Positions 16,912-24,620 of a DNA stretch of 64,000 bases are shown here, piece by piece. Source of the stretch: Terriglobales bacterium (GTDB taxonomy: Bacteria > Acidobacteriota > Terriglobia > Terriglobales > Acidobacteriaceae); NCBI GenBank assembly GCA_025462725.1, contig JAOAPE010000009.1, forward strand, positions 46,284 to 110,283. Direction: 5' to 3'. Position numbers and translations under genes: made by a program. The notes beneath the pieces are model-generated. The model was given only the letters and a program-made list of their open reading frames with translations. It had not been told where the DNA came from and made no database searches. Within the stretch, counting starts at the first letter, position 1, and every line of letters begins with the position of its first letter.

Positions 16912-17556
16912 TCAACAGCGTCTCCAGTTAGATTGGAAATGATGCACTTGATTACTTCTTCGGAAACTGGCTGCCAAACGGTGGGCAGCATTTCCGCGAT
17001 GTCGGCACATCCTCCAAATTTTGGTTAAACAACCCGTATTTATTGCAAAGGCAGCCCTTCTCAATTTCGGTGACGCAGCCGACTCAAGCTCCACTATTCC
17101 ATTCCAACGCTCTGCAGTAACCACATTTTGCCAGGGGTTGATGTAAAACGACGGACAATGACGTCCAAGGCAGGAAGCTGTTTGTACGTGTAAGAAGATG
17201 TTGTTCCCAATCGAATAGGTGATCATGACCAAATGTTCGTCTCCTTTCCTATCAAACCGAACATTCAGATCGGTGTAGGGTGAAAGGTGGAGGATGGAAT
17301 ATAGGCGGTTATTCACATCCAATTCGTACGAGCACCGGCTCGGGATGCATCCGGGCATCTTGCGCATGTGAGAGCCATATTCTAGCTGTAAAGTTTGAAA
17401 TGCCTGGTCCTTTTCCCCTGCCGCCGCGAAAGCTTCTACGTCGCCGATGATTTTAGAAGCGTCACGCCTCAACAAAAACCCGTAGGTTAAAAGAGCTATT
17501 CCACTGAAAAGAAGCAACACTGCAGCAAACAGATAGGATTTTCGTTTTACTTTCAT
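16912..17556 (-). CDS. Membrane-anchored hypothetical protein with probable C-terminal frameshift
   Basis: Start ATG 17554-17556 is preferred over the upstream ATG at 17670 because it gives a membrane anchor (MKVKRKSYLFAAVLLLFSGI). The soluble part follows, with paired Cys in CIPSRCSYE and CLGRHCPSFY suggesting disulfides. After LTK (about residue 178) the encoded tail becomes Arg/His-rich and unlike a natural protein. Removing one A from the AAAA run at 17022-17019 gives a coherent ending (FGGCADIAEMLPTVWQPVSE) that stops at TAA 16902-16904. So the true gene is probably 16902..17556, damaged by a one-base insertion or sequencing error. Function unknown. Confidence 0.6.
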   Translation of the reverse strand: MKVKRKSYLFAAVLLLFSGIALLTYGFLLRRDASKIIGDVEAFAAAGEKDQAFQTLQLEYGSHMRKMPGCIPSRCSYELDVNNRLYSILHLSPYTDLNVRFDRKGDEHLVMITYSIGNNIFLHVQTASCLGRHCPSFYINPWQNVVTAERWNGIVELESAASPKLRRAAFAINTGCLTKIWRMCRHRGNAAHRLAASFRRSNQVHHFQSNWRRC

Positions 17557-17672
17557 CCTGGCATAGACACCGAAAGAGTTCGCGGTGGTTCGTCTAGAGT
17601 AGCCCACGTCGAGGCTTATTCCGACGTTATCCTTTACAATCACTAATTCACCTGCAACTCCGGAAATCATCT

Positions 17673-19421
17673 ATGCGTCGTTGGTCAAAACTCTTTATCC
17701 CTACTCTGCGCGAAGCTCCTGCCGACGCTGAAGTCGCCAGCCACAAATTTCTCGTCCGTGCCGGATACATCCGCCAACTAGCCGCGGGCATTTATTCCTA
17801 TCTCTTTCTCGGACAGCGCTCCATGGAGAAGATAATCAACATCGTCCGGGAGGAGATGGATACCATCGGCCAGGAATTCCTCTTGCCCGCCATTCATCCC
17901 CGCGAAGTTTGGGAGGCCAGCGGACGCTGGTCGGTGATGGGCGACAACATGTTCCGCCTCAAAGACCGCAGCGGCCGCGACCTATGCCTGGGCATGACGC
18001 ACGAAGAAGTCATGACGGAGATTGCGCGCAAGGAATTGCGCAGCTACAAGCAGCTTCCGCAGATCTGGTACCAAATCCAGAACAAATTCCGCGACGAGCC
18101 CCGCCCCAAGAGCGGTCTGCTGCGCGTTCGCCAGTTCACGATGAAGGACTCCTACTCCTTTGACATCGATGCCGACGCGCTCGACGTCTCGTACAAGAAG
18201 CACTATGACGTTTACTGCCGCATCTTCGACCGGTGCGGACTGAAATACATGGCCGTTGAAGCGCACTCGGGCGCGATGGGCGGATCCATGTCGCACGAGT
18301 TCATGGTCTTCACCGAAGCTGGCGAAGACATGGTCGCGCACTGCGCCGCCTGCGGATACGCGGCAAACCTGGAGAAAGCAACCTCCAAGTTGGACGTAAT
18401 CGAGGACCTCGGGGCTTCCGGCGACGGCAAACCCGAACTCGTCGAAACGCTCGGCATGAAGACCATTGAGGATGTCGCAAAATTCCTCGGCGTCTCACCT
18501 AAGCAGAAGATGAAGACCCTCGCGTACACCGCAAGCGAGATAGACAAGAAAACCGGCGAGACGAGAAACTCGCCCGTCATCGTCTTCATGCGTGGCGACC
18601 ACATGCTCAACGAAGCGAAATTCTCGACTGCAATCGGCGGAAAAACCTTTCGCCCCATGCAGCCTGAGGAAATAGAGAAAGTCTTCAAGTCACCTGCGGG
18701 ATATCTCGGCCCTATCGGGATTCCAAACACTGATGGTGTCTTGATCATCGTGGATTCCGCGCTCAAGGGAAGAAAAAATCTTGTCGCTGGCGCGAACAAA
18801 GAAAACTACCACTTGAAGAACGTCACTCCCGAGCGCGACTTCCCTGTCGCAAACTGGGCGGACTTGCGCAACGCCTCAGAAGGCGAAGGCTGTCCCAACT
18901 GCGGCGCTCCTCTCAAAGTGGCGAAGGCTGTCGAGATCGGACATATCTTCAAACTCGGATACAAATACGCCGAGTCCATGGGCGCGCGCGTGCTCGACAA
19001 AGATGGCAAGGAAGTCACGCCCATTATGGGCAGCTATGGCATCGGCATCGAGCGAATTCTCACCTCTGCCATCGAGCAGAGCAACGATGAGAACGGGTTC
19101 TTCCTCACGCCTGCGATTGCTTCCTTTGACGTGATCATCGTGCCCACAAACATAAGCGATGCCGCGCTGATGTCCGCGGCCGAGCAGATCGCAAAGGAAC
19201 TCGAAGATGCAGGATACGACGTTCTCTTCGACGACCGCGATGAACGCGCGGGAGTGAAGTTCAAAGATGCCGACCTGGTCGGAATTCCCTTCCGGATCAA
19301 TGTTGGCAAGAAGGTTTCCGAAGGCAAAGTTGAGTTAGTCAGGCGCTCGACACGTGAGTCTCAGGATGCTAATATCGCCGGAATCGCAGAGACTTTTAAG
19401 AGCGTCATCAACCAGCTTTAA
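17673..19421 (+). CDS. proS: Prolyl-tRNA synthetase (bacterial type with editing-domain insert)
   Basis: 582 residues, typical of long bacterial ProRS. Class II motif 2 appears in [20 protein letters not shown] and motif 3 in [17 protein letters not shown]. Between them (about 225-390) lies the INS editing domain that clears mis-charged Ala-tRNA(Pro), with [13 protein letters not shown] and [13 protein letters not shown]. The C-terminal anticodon-binding domain includes [20 protein letters not shown]. It joins proline to tRNA(Pro) in the cytoplasm. Start ATG 17673 gives the standard [20 protein letters not shown] beginning. The next small membrane gene follows by 30 bases and may be co-transcribed. 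Confidence 0.97.
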   Translation: MRRWSKLFIPTLREAPADAEVASHKFLVRAGYIRQLAAGIYSYLFLGQRSMEKIINIVREEMDTIGQEFLLPAIHPREVWEASGRWSVMGDNMFRLKDRSGRDLCLGMTHEEVMTEIARKELRSYKQLPQIWYQIQNKFRDEPRPKSGLLRVRQFTMKDSYSFDIDADALDVSYKKHYDVYCRIFDRCGLKYMAVEAHSGAMGGSMSHEFMVFTEAGEDMVAHCAACGYAANLEKATSKLDVIEDLGASGDGKPELVETLGMKTIEDVAKFLGVSPKQKMKTLAYTASEIDKKTGETRNSPVIVFMRGDHMLNEAKFSTAIGGKTFRPMQPEEIEKVFKSPAGYLGPIGIPNTDGVLIIVDSALKGRKNLVAGANKENYHLKNVTPERDFPVANWADLRNASEGEGCPNCGAPLKVAKAVEIGHIFKLGYKYAESMGARVLDKDGKEVTPIMGSYGIGIERILTSAIEQSNDENGFFLTPAIASFDVIIVPTNISDAALMSAAEQIAKELEDAGYDVLFDDRDERAGVKFKDADLVGIPFRINVGKKVSEGKVELVRRSTRESQDANIAGIAETFKSVINQL

Positions 19422-19451
19422 TGCTCTCTGGGTGCGGAGTTCCTGTCACTT

Positions 19452-19802
19452 ATGGGTCGGATCAAGCCACTTATCGGCATATTAGTCTGCATTGCAGTCC
19501 TCTACTTGGGATGGATGATCATTCCTGTCTACATGGCCTTCTATCAATTCCAGGATGGTCTTGTGACCACCGCAAAATATGCAGCTACCAGCATCAATAC
19601 AGACGAGCAGATTCACGATGAAGTGTTAAAAAAGGCTAAGGAACTCGATGTTCCCGTCAGGTCAGAGGACATCAAGGTCCACCGTGAAGGCAATGCTGTC
19701 GATATCACTGCGGACTATGTGGTTGTACTCAACTTCATTGGCGGCAAGCAGAAGACCATTGCCTTCAGTCCAAGTTGCAAGGAAAAAAGCGCTCAAAAGT
19801 AA
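19452..19802 (+). CDS. Small single-pass membrane protein, function unknown
   Basis: 116 residues. One transmembrane helix near the N-terminus (LIGILVCIAVLYLGWMIIP), then a soluble domain of about 80 residues with alternating charged and hydrophobic positions (EIHDEVLKKAKELDVP-like helix, then KVHREGNAVDITADYVVVL as beta strands). The shape resembles DUF4845-type envelope proteins, but I cannot confirm the family. It begins 30 bases after proS on the same strand. No catalytic motif. Confidence 0.7.
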   Translation: MGRIKPLIGILVCIAVLYLGWMIIPVYMAFYQFQDGLVTTAKYAATSINTDEQIHDEVLKKAKELDVPVRSEDIKVHREGNAVDITADYVVVLNFIGGKQKTIAFSPSCKEKSAQK

Positions 19803-20057
19803 GCGACTCCGTACCATCTCTGGCCAACATCAATTTTTTCACCTTTCGCGCGCCACTCCGTCTGACATCTAAGATAATGATCTTGTGAGTTTAGACGTGT
19901 CTCTGCGGACGCAGTGTGCGCCAACGCCCACGGATCGTTCCCCGAATGAACAGATGTAAGCCCATTGTTTTCAGCAATTCATCTTCTGGCCTCATACCTG
20001 CACCCTGATTGGGTTTGCAATTTGGCACGAACATCGAAGGAAATCTAAAATCTTACT

Positions 20058-22652
20058 GTGGCGATAAAACTTAAAATCCCCAAAGGCAAACGCGGACGCT
20101 TTCATCCGTCAAACCCCGTGATCCGCGCCGCCGTCGCGGCATTCATCATTTTGTGCACCGTCGTGCTCGGCATCTTCGCTGTCTTTTACATCCGCTACCA
20201 GAAGCTTATCGACCAGCGCATGAGCGGTCCGGTCTTTGCCAATGCTTCAAAGATTTACGCGACCCCTCGGGTACTCACACCCGGATTCAAAGCCACTCGC
20301 GACGAAGTTGCCACTCAGTTGCGCCGCGCCGGGTACTCCGAAGAGAGCGAAAAGGGCGAATCAAAGCTGGGCACGTACCACCTCGTCAGCAGTGGGATAC
20401 AGATCCGTCCCGGGCCAGAGTCATTTCATAGCCCGGAAAACGCGCTTATCAAATTTCATGGCGACACCGTCCAGGCAATCTCCTCACTCGATAAAGGCGA
20501 TGCCATCTCTGAGTACGAACTCGAGCCGCAACTTGTAACCGGCCTCTTCGACAACCAGCAACGCTCTAAGCGTCGGCTGATCACGTATGACGACATGCCG
20601 ACCTCGCTGGTGAATGCCGTTATTGCAATCGAGGACCGGCGATTCTTCCAGCACAGCGGCATTAACTATTGGCGATTCCTTCAGGCCGGCCTGCGCGATT
20701 TGCAATCCCGCCGGCGCGCGGAAGGTGCGTCCACTCTGACCATGCAGATCTCGCGTGGATTTTTCCTCACGCCGGAAAAGACTTACACACGCAAGCTGTC
20801 AGAGATGATGATCGCAATCGAACTGGAACAGCGGTTCTCGAAGAAACAGATATTCGAGTTCTATGCCAACCAGATCTACATGGGACAGCGCGGCTCATTC
20901 ACCATAAACGGCCTCGGCGAAGCGGCGCAGGCGTACTTGAACAAAGACATCAAGAACCTGACATTGCCCGAATCGGCAATGCTTGCGGGGATTATCCAGC
21001 GCCCAAACTATTTCAATCCCTATCGCAACAAGGAAGCGACCATCACTCGCCGTAACATTGTCCTCAACAGCATGGTGGAGACGGGCGCCATCAGCCGCGA
21101 TGAAGCGGACAAAGCCAAAGCCACAGGCCTGAATCTTAGCGCCCCCAACGTAGAAGCCAGTGATGCGCCGTATTTCGTTGACCTCGTCAAAGACAATCTT
21201 CTTCAGCGATACACCGAAGAACAGCTCAATGAGGACGGCCTGCGGATTTACAGCAGCATAGATCCTGACTTGCAACGCGCAGCTGCTGAAGCCGTCGAAG
21301 TTGGTATCAAAGAAATTGACGAACTCGTAAAGAAATCTCGACGCAAGAAGATTCCTGCGAAAACCAAGGGTGGAAAAGCAGAAATAGTCGAAAAAACCGG
21401 CCCTGTTCCGCAGGTTGCGCTGGTAGCCATGAATCCCGAAACCGGCGAGGTACTGGCGATGGTTGGGGGCCGCAACTACGGATTCAGCCAACTCAACCAC
21501 GCAGTCGCGAAGCGTCCCACTGGTTCAATTTTCAAGCCATTCGTTTTCGCTACTGCCGTCAATACAGCGCTCGACGGTCAGCAGCCGGTATTCACTCCCG
21601 CTTCGATGGTGGACAACACTCCGACTACCTTCTTCTTCGAAGACCAAGTCTATGAACCTCGTAATTACGAGAACAAGTACAACGAGATTGTGACCGCGCG
21701 ATTTGCGCTGGCGCACTCTCTAAACAACGCGACCGTGCGCATCGCCGAACAAGTCGGCTACAACAAGGTCGCCGAACTCGCCCAAGCAGCCGGCATTAAA
21801 GGCGTGAAGCCTACTCCCGCCATGGCGCTGGGCGCATATGACGCTACTCCGCTTGAGATGGCCGCCGCTTACACTGCCTTCGCCAATAAGGGACTGCGCT
21901 CCAATCCGGTTCTCATTACGTCGGTTCGCAATGCGCAAGGCGAGGTCATCGAGGACTTCAAGACTGAGAAGAAGCAGATCATGGACCCTCGCGTCGCCTA
22001 CGTCATGACTAACATGATGGAAGGCGTGATCAACAACGGAACGGCGACCGCTGTTCACGCTCGCGGATTTACCGCACCTGCGGCTGGAAAGACAGGCACC
22101 TCCCACGATGCATGGTTTGCCGGATACACCAGCAACTTGCTTTGCGTAGTCTGGGTGGGATACGACGATTACAGCGATCTCAAGCAGGAAGGCAATCGCA
22201 CTGCCGCCCCCATCTGGACAGAGTTCATGAAGCGCGCCGTGAAGCTGCCCGCCTATCAGGACGTGAAGCCCTTCACTCCCCCCGACGGTGTCGTGAACCT
22301 GAACCTGGACAAGGTCACCAACCGGATTGCGACAGCTACTTGCCCTGATGACTACACCGCCGCCTTCATCGCCGGCACCGAACCAAAAGAGACATGCGAC
22401 CAATCCGGAGACCAGCGCGGATTCTTCTCGAAACTATTTGGCCTGGGACAGAAACCTTTGCCACCGCCTCCGGTGTCTATTAATGGACAGCAACAACAAA
22501 CGCAGCAACAGCCCGGACAAAACGCTCCGGCTCAAGCTGAAGATCCAGCTAAGAAGAAAGGGTTTTTCGGCAAGATCTTCGGCGCATTCAAGGATGACAA
22601 AAAGAAAGAACCTGAAAAACAGAATCCTCCCCCGGCGCCCAATCCCAAGTAA
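20058..22652 (+). CDS. Bifunctional penicillin-binding protein, PBP1b-like
   Basis: 864 residues from GTG 20058; no ATG lies nearby in frame. Order: short basic cytoplasmic start, one membrane anchor (about 28-50), a UB2H-like region (FKATRDEVATQLRRAGYSEE), a GT51 glycosyltransferase (AIEDRRFFQHSGINYWRFLQ with catalytic Glu in IEDRRF, GASTLTMQISRGFFL), and a transpeptidase with Ser in RPTGSIFKP, SLN in ALAHSLNNATVR and KTG in AAGKTGTSHDAWF. It polymerises and crosslinks peptidoglycan in the periplasm. The last 90 residues are Gln/Pro- then Lys-rich, an unusual low-complexity tail. Monocistronic. Confidence 0.95.
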   Translation: MAIKLKIPKGKRGRFHPSNPVIRAAVAAFIILCTVVLGIFAVFYIRYQKLIDQRMSGPVFANASKIYATPRVLTPGFKATRDEVATQLRRAGYSEESEKGESKLGTYHLVSSGIQIRPGPESFHSPENALIKFHGDTVQAISSLDKGDAISEYELEPQLVTGLFDNQQRSKRRLITYDDMPTSLVNAVIAIEDRRFFQHSGINYWRFLQAGLRDLQSRRRAEGASTLTMQISRGFFLTPEKTYTRKLSEMMIAIELEQRFSKKQIFEFYANQIYMGQRGSFTINGLGEAAQAYLNKDIKNLTLPESAMLAGIIQRPNYFNPYRNKEATITRRNIVLNSMVETGAISRDEADKAKATGLNLSAPNVEASDAPYFVDLVKDNLLQRYTEEQLNEDGLRIYSSIDPDLQRAAAEAVEVGIKEIDELVKKSRRKKIPAKTKGGKAEIVEKTGPVPQVALVAMNPETGEVLAMVGGRNYGFSQLNHAVAKRPTGSIFKPFVFATAVNTALDGQQPVFTPASMVDNTPTTFFFEDQVYEPRNYENKYNEIVTARFALAHSLNNATVRIAEQVGYNKVAELAQAAGIKGVKPTPAMALGAYDATPLEMAAAYTAFANKGLRSNPVLITSVRNAQGEVIEDFKTEKKQIMDPRVAYVMTNMMEGVINNGTATAVHARGFTAPAAGKTGTSHDAWFAGYTSNLLCVVWVGYDDYSDLKQEGNRTAAPIWTEFMKRAVKLPAYQDVKPFTPPDGVVNLNLDKVTNRIATATCPDDYTAAFIAGTEPKETCDQSGDQRGFFSKLFGLGQKPLPPPPVSINGQQQQTQQQPGQNAPAQAEDPAKKKGFFGKIFGAFKDDKKKEPEKQNPPPAPNPK

Positions 22653-22706
22653 TTGGCTTGCGGGAGCGGACGGGGGCTACAATAGAAATCCTCGGAGGAC
22701 TTGCAT

Positions 22707-23531
22707 ATGTCCCGGGTCCCGTTCGCAACACTGCTTATCGCGCTGCTCGCTTCGCTTCCTCTCTTAGCACAAAAATCCACAGTCAAACCCATGGACCACA
22801 TGGTCACTGACACCGCTATCCAGGCGCCTGAGCAATTGCGCCGGGTGCCTCCGCCCGCAAGTGATCTCAATCCGGCGGAGTTGGAATCAAAGGGAGACTT
22901 GTTTCGAGCAGAAAAAAATTATGCTGACGCTCTCGACTACTATCGCGCAGCCATTGCCAAGCACGAGACGGCTGCTCTCCAGAACAAGACTGGGATCACT
23001 CAACTCCAAATGCTGCGATATGACGATGCAAAGAAGAGTTTTGAGCGCTCCATCAAGCTTGACGGCAAGTATGCGGACGCACTCAACAACCTCGGCGTCA
23101 TCTACTACGTGAAGAAGGATTACCGCCGCGCGGTGAAGAACTATAACAAGGCCATCAAAGTCCGGGACGACTCGGCCAGTTATCACAGCAACCTCGGCAC
23201 TGCCCTATTCGCCCGTGAGGAGTTCGCCAAAGCGGCGCACGAATATACGCTGGCCATGGAGATCGATCCCGAGGTCTTTGACCATCAGTCCGCGAACGGG
23301 ATCTCTGCAAAGCTTGGGTCGCCGCAAAACCGCGCTAAATACAATTACGTGATCGCAAAGACCTTTGCCAGTAGAGGAGACACCGATCGATGTCTCCTCT
23401 ACCTTCGCAAGGCACTGGAAGACGGATTCACTGCCATCAATGACGTTTACAAAGAAGCTGAATTCTCTTCGGTTCGCAAGGACCCGCGGTTTGTTGCTCT
23501 GATGGAATCCAAGCCGCTGGGCATCAACTGA
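22707..23531 (+). CDS. Secreted TPR-repeat protein
   Basis: 274 residues from ATG 22707, chosen over the TTG two codons upstream because GGAGGA (22694-22699) is correctly spaced only for the ATG. Signal peptide MSRVPFATLLIALLASLPLLAQ. About four TPR units run from residue 60 (ESKGDLFRAEKNYADALDYY, ALNNLGVIYYVKKDYRRAVK, SNLGTALFAREEFAKAAHEY). The final repeats are less regular. Exported scaffold of unknown partner. A TACAAT at 22678-22683 could be its -10 box. The two small-RNA-like units lie directly downstream. Confidence 0.85.
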   Translation: MSRVPFATLLIALLASLPLLAQKSTVKPMDHMVTDTAIQAPEQLRRVPPPASDLNPAELESKGDLFRAEKNYADALDYYRAAIAKHETAALQNKTGITQLQMLRYDDAKKSFERSIKLDGKYADALNNLGVIYYVKKDYRRAVKNYNKAIKVRDDSASYHSNLGTALFAREEFAKAAHEYTLAMEIDPEVFDHQSANGISAKLGSPQNRAKYNYVIAKTFASRGDTDRCLLYLRKALEDGFTAINDVYKEAEFSSVRKDPRFVALMESKPLGIN

Positions 23532-23547
23532 GCAACATTTTCTCGCT

Positions 23548-23574
23548 AACTTTTTTCCTGGACCTGTGTCTAAT
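23548..23574 (+). promoter_or_regulatory. ECF/sigma-E-type promoter of small RNA 1
   Basis: AACTT (23548-23552), a 16-base spacer, and TCTAAT (23569-23574). This matches the general AACTT / TCTAA architecture of group-4 sigma (RpoE-like) promoters. The same two boxes with the same 16-base spacer recur at 23764-23790. The string CATTTTCTCG plus CTAACTT just upstream and across the -35 recurs before the ECF sigma gene at 41784-41801. Confidence 0.6.
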
Positions 23575-23580
23575 CTTTTA

Positions 23581-23681
23581 AATGCAGCCCGTTTCGGCGC
23601 GACGAAGCGGGGCAAGCGGACTCCTCCGTCCGTAACTTAGGGAAGAAAAGGGCTCACCCTTGTGTGGGCTCTTTTCGTTTT
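23581..23681 (+). ncRNA. Putative small RNA 1 with UCC-rich loop and intrinsic terminator
   Basis: Start is placed about 7 bases after the -10 box. Three hairpins follow. (1) GCCCGUUUCG pairs with CGAAGCGGGGC with one bulged G. (2) CGGAC / GUCCG closes the loop UCCUCC, which is complementary to Shine-Dalgarno GGAGG. (3) A 13-bp stem with G-U pairs (23645-23657 with 23664-23676) then GUUUUG acts as terminator. There is no open frame of note. The layout matches the second unit 216 bases downstream, suggesting duplicated trans-acting RNAs. Function (blocking ribosome sites) is inference. Confidence 0.55.
23645..23681 (+). terminator. Intrinsic terminator of small RNA 1
   Basis: Stem GAAAAGGGCTCAC with GTGGGCTCTTTTC-type partner (23645-23657 and 23664-23676, two or three G-U pairs), loop CCTTGT, ending in CTTTTCGTTTT. 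Confidence 0.6.
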
Positions 23682-23708
23682 GCCTAAATCCCCGATATCT
23701 TCATTGCC

Positions 23709-23729
23709 ATATATCGCGTCACGATATAT
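23709..23729. repeat. Operator-like palindrome between the two small-RNA units
   Basis: Perfect inverted repeat ATATATCG-CGTCA-CGATATAT (8-bp arms, 5-base centre), in an A+T-rich stretch 35 bases before the -35 box of small RNA 2. Size and symmetry suit a dimeric transcription factor site; the factor is unknown. Confidence 0.5.
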
Positions 23730-23763
23730 AAATCTGGTGCACAATATTTTGTTTTTTGTCCGA

Positions 23764-23790
23764 AACTTTTGTGTCTGGGCGGGTTCTAAT
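23764..23790 (+). promoter_or_regulatory. ECF/sigma-E-type promoter of small RNA 2
   Basis: AACTT (23764-23768), 16-base spacer, TCTAAT (23785-23790): the same boxes and spacing as the promoter of small RNA 1, while spacer sequence differs. Conservation of only the boxes supports function over recent duplication. Confidence 0.6.
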
Positions 23791-23796
23791 TCGTAG

Positions 23797-23883
23797 GCAC
23801 TAACAGATGTTTCGCATGGCGGAGTACTCCCTCCGCCCTCTTGGGGGAAAAAGCCCACCGGTCTCCGGTGGGCTTTTCTTATT
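23797..23883 (+). ncRNA. Putative small RNA 2, related to small RNA 1
   Basis: About 87 bases from the expected start to the T tract. Hairpin GGCGGAG-UACUCC-CUCCGCC (23818-23837, 7-bp stem) presents a CUCC-rich segment, then UUGGGGGAA and a strong terminator. It shares with unit 1 the order GUUUCG, GCGGA...UCC...UCCG hairpin, GGGAA, terminator. No start codon with ribosome site is present. It ends 11 bases before the convergent kdsC stop. Confidence 0.55.
23851..23883 (+). terminator. Bidirectional terminator between small RNA 2 and kdsC
   Basis: Perfect 11-bp stem AAGCCCACCGG / CCGGTGGGCTT (23851-23861 and 23865-23875) with loop TCT. TTTTCTTATTT follows on the plus strand, and five T follow on the minus strand, so it can end both the small RNA and kdsC transcripts. 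Confidence 0.92.
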
Positions 23884-23893
23884 TCGCATAACG

Positions 23894-24532
23894 TTATTTT
23901 GTTGGTACGGCGTTCTGCACTGCCGGACGGCTCGCGATATAAAGGTTGATAGCTTCTTCCAGCTTGTTCTGGGCTTTGAGGATGAACTCTACCGCGTCCC
24001 GGGCTGCGCCTTCACCGCCGCGATGCTTGGTGATGAAGTGCGACTCCTCTTTCACCTCGTCGCGCGCATTCGCTACGGCCATTGCCAATCCGCACAGCCG
24101 CATCACGGGCAGATCGATAACATCGTCGCCTAAGAAAGCAACCTCTTCATCCTTCAACTTTTCAATGCCCATGATCTCTCGCAGCGCCTGTGTCTTGTCT
24201 GCCTGTCCTTGAAAGACATGGGTGATCTTCAGGTCGCGGGCGCGCAGAGCCACTGTTTCCGAGATCCGCTTCGTGATGAGTCCGGTCTTGAGCCCCGCAA
24301 GGTGAGCGAGCGAGATGGCTGTACCGTCATGGGCGTGGAAGCCCTTCGCCTCGATCATCGTCGAGCTGGAAATTCCATAGCCGGCATGTCCGGCGGCAGC
24401 GGCTATCTGCGACGTCTTGCTCGTCTGTTCCACCCCCTGCGGCGTAGGAAACAGCCAAATAGTTCCATCGGTGAGTACACCATCTACATCAAATAAGATA
24501 AGTTTTATCTTCTTGGCCCGCGCTTTACTCAT
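23894..24532 (-). CDS. kdsC: 3-deoxy-D-manno-octulosonate 8-phosphate phosphatase
   Basis: 212 residues from ATG 24530-24532; a longer frame reaches 24649 but lacks domain sequence. HAD fold without cap: motif I LILFDVDGVLTDG (Asp15, Asp17), motif II Thr/Ser region SSTMIEAKGFHAHDGTAI, and motif IV GDDVIDLPVM. The FHAHDG segment is characteristic of KdsC, where His contacts KDO-8-P. It removes phosphate from KDO-8-P in the cytoplasm to supply KDO for LPS inner core, which implies an outer membrane with LPS. It diverges from lhr; the C-terminus AVQNAVPTK extends slightly beyond typical KdsC. Confidence 0.92.
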   Translation of the reverse strand: MSKARAKKIKLILFDVDGVLTDGTIWLFPTPQGVEQTSKTSQIAAAAGHAGYGISSSTMIEAKGFHAHDGTAISLAHLAGLKTGLITKRISETVALRARDLKITHVFQGQADKTQALREIMGIEKLKDEEVAFLGDDVIDLPVMRLCGLAMAVANARDEVKEESHFITKHRGGEGAARDAVEFILKAQNKLEEAINLYIASRPAVQNAVPTK

Positions 24533-24620
24533 GCGAAAGATTGTAAATGAAGGTGTTTTTGTCCCAGCGGTAGGGCGAAGATTTTGCGAAACTCTGGTTT
24601 CAAAGTAGAATCTGTGAACC

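Noticed and set aside
20023..20037. Sigma-54-like TGGCAC before the penicillin-binding protein gene
   Set aside because: The -24 half matches, but the -12 position reads TCGA instead of TTGC, so the essential GC is missing.
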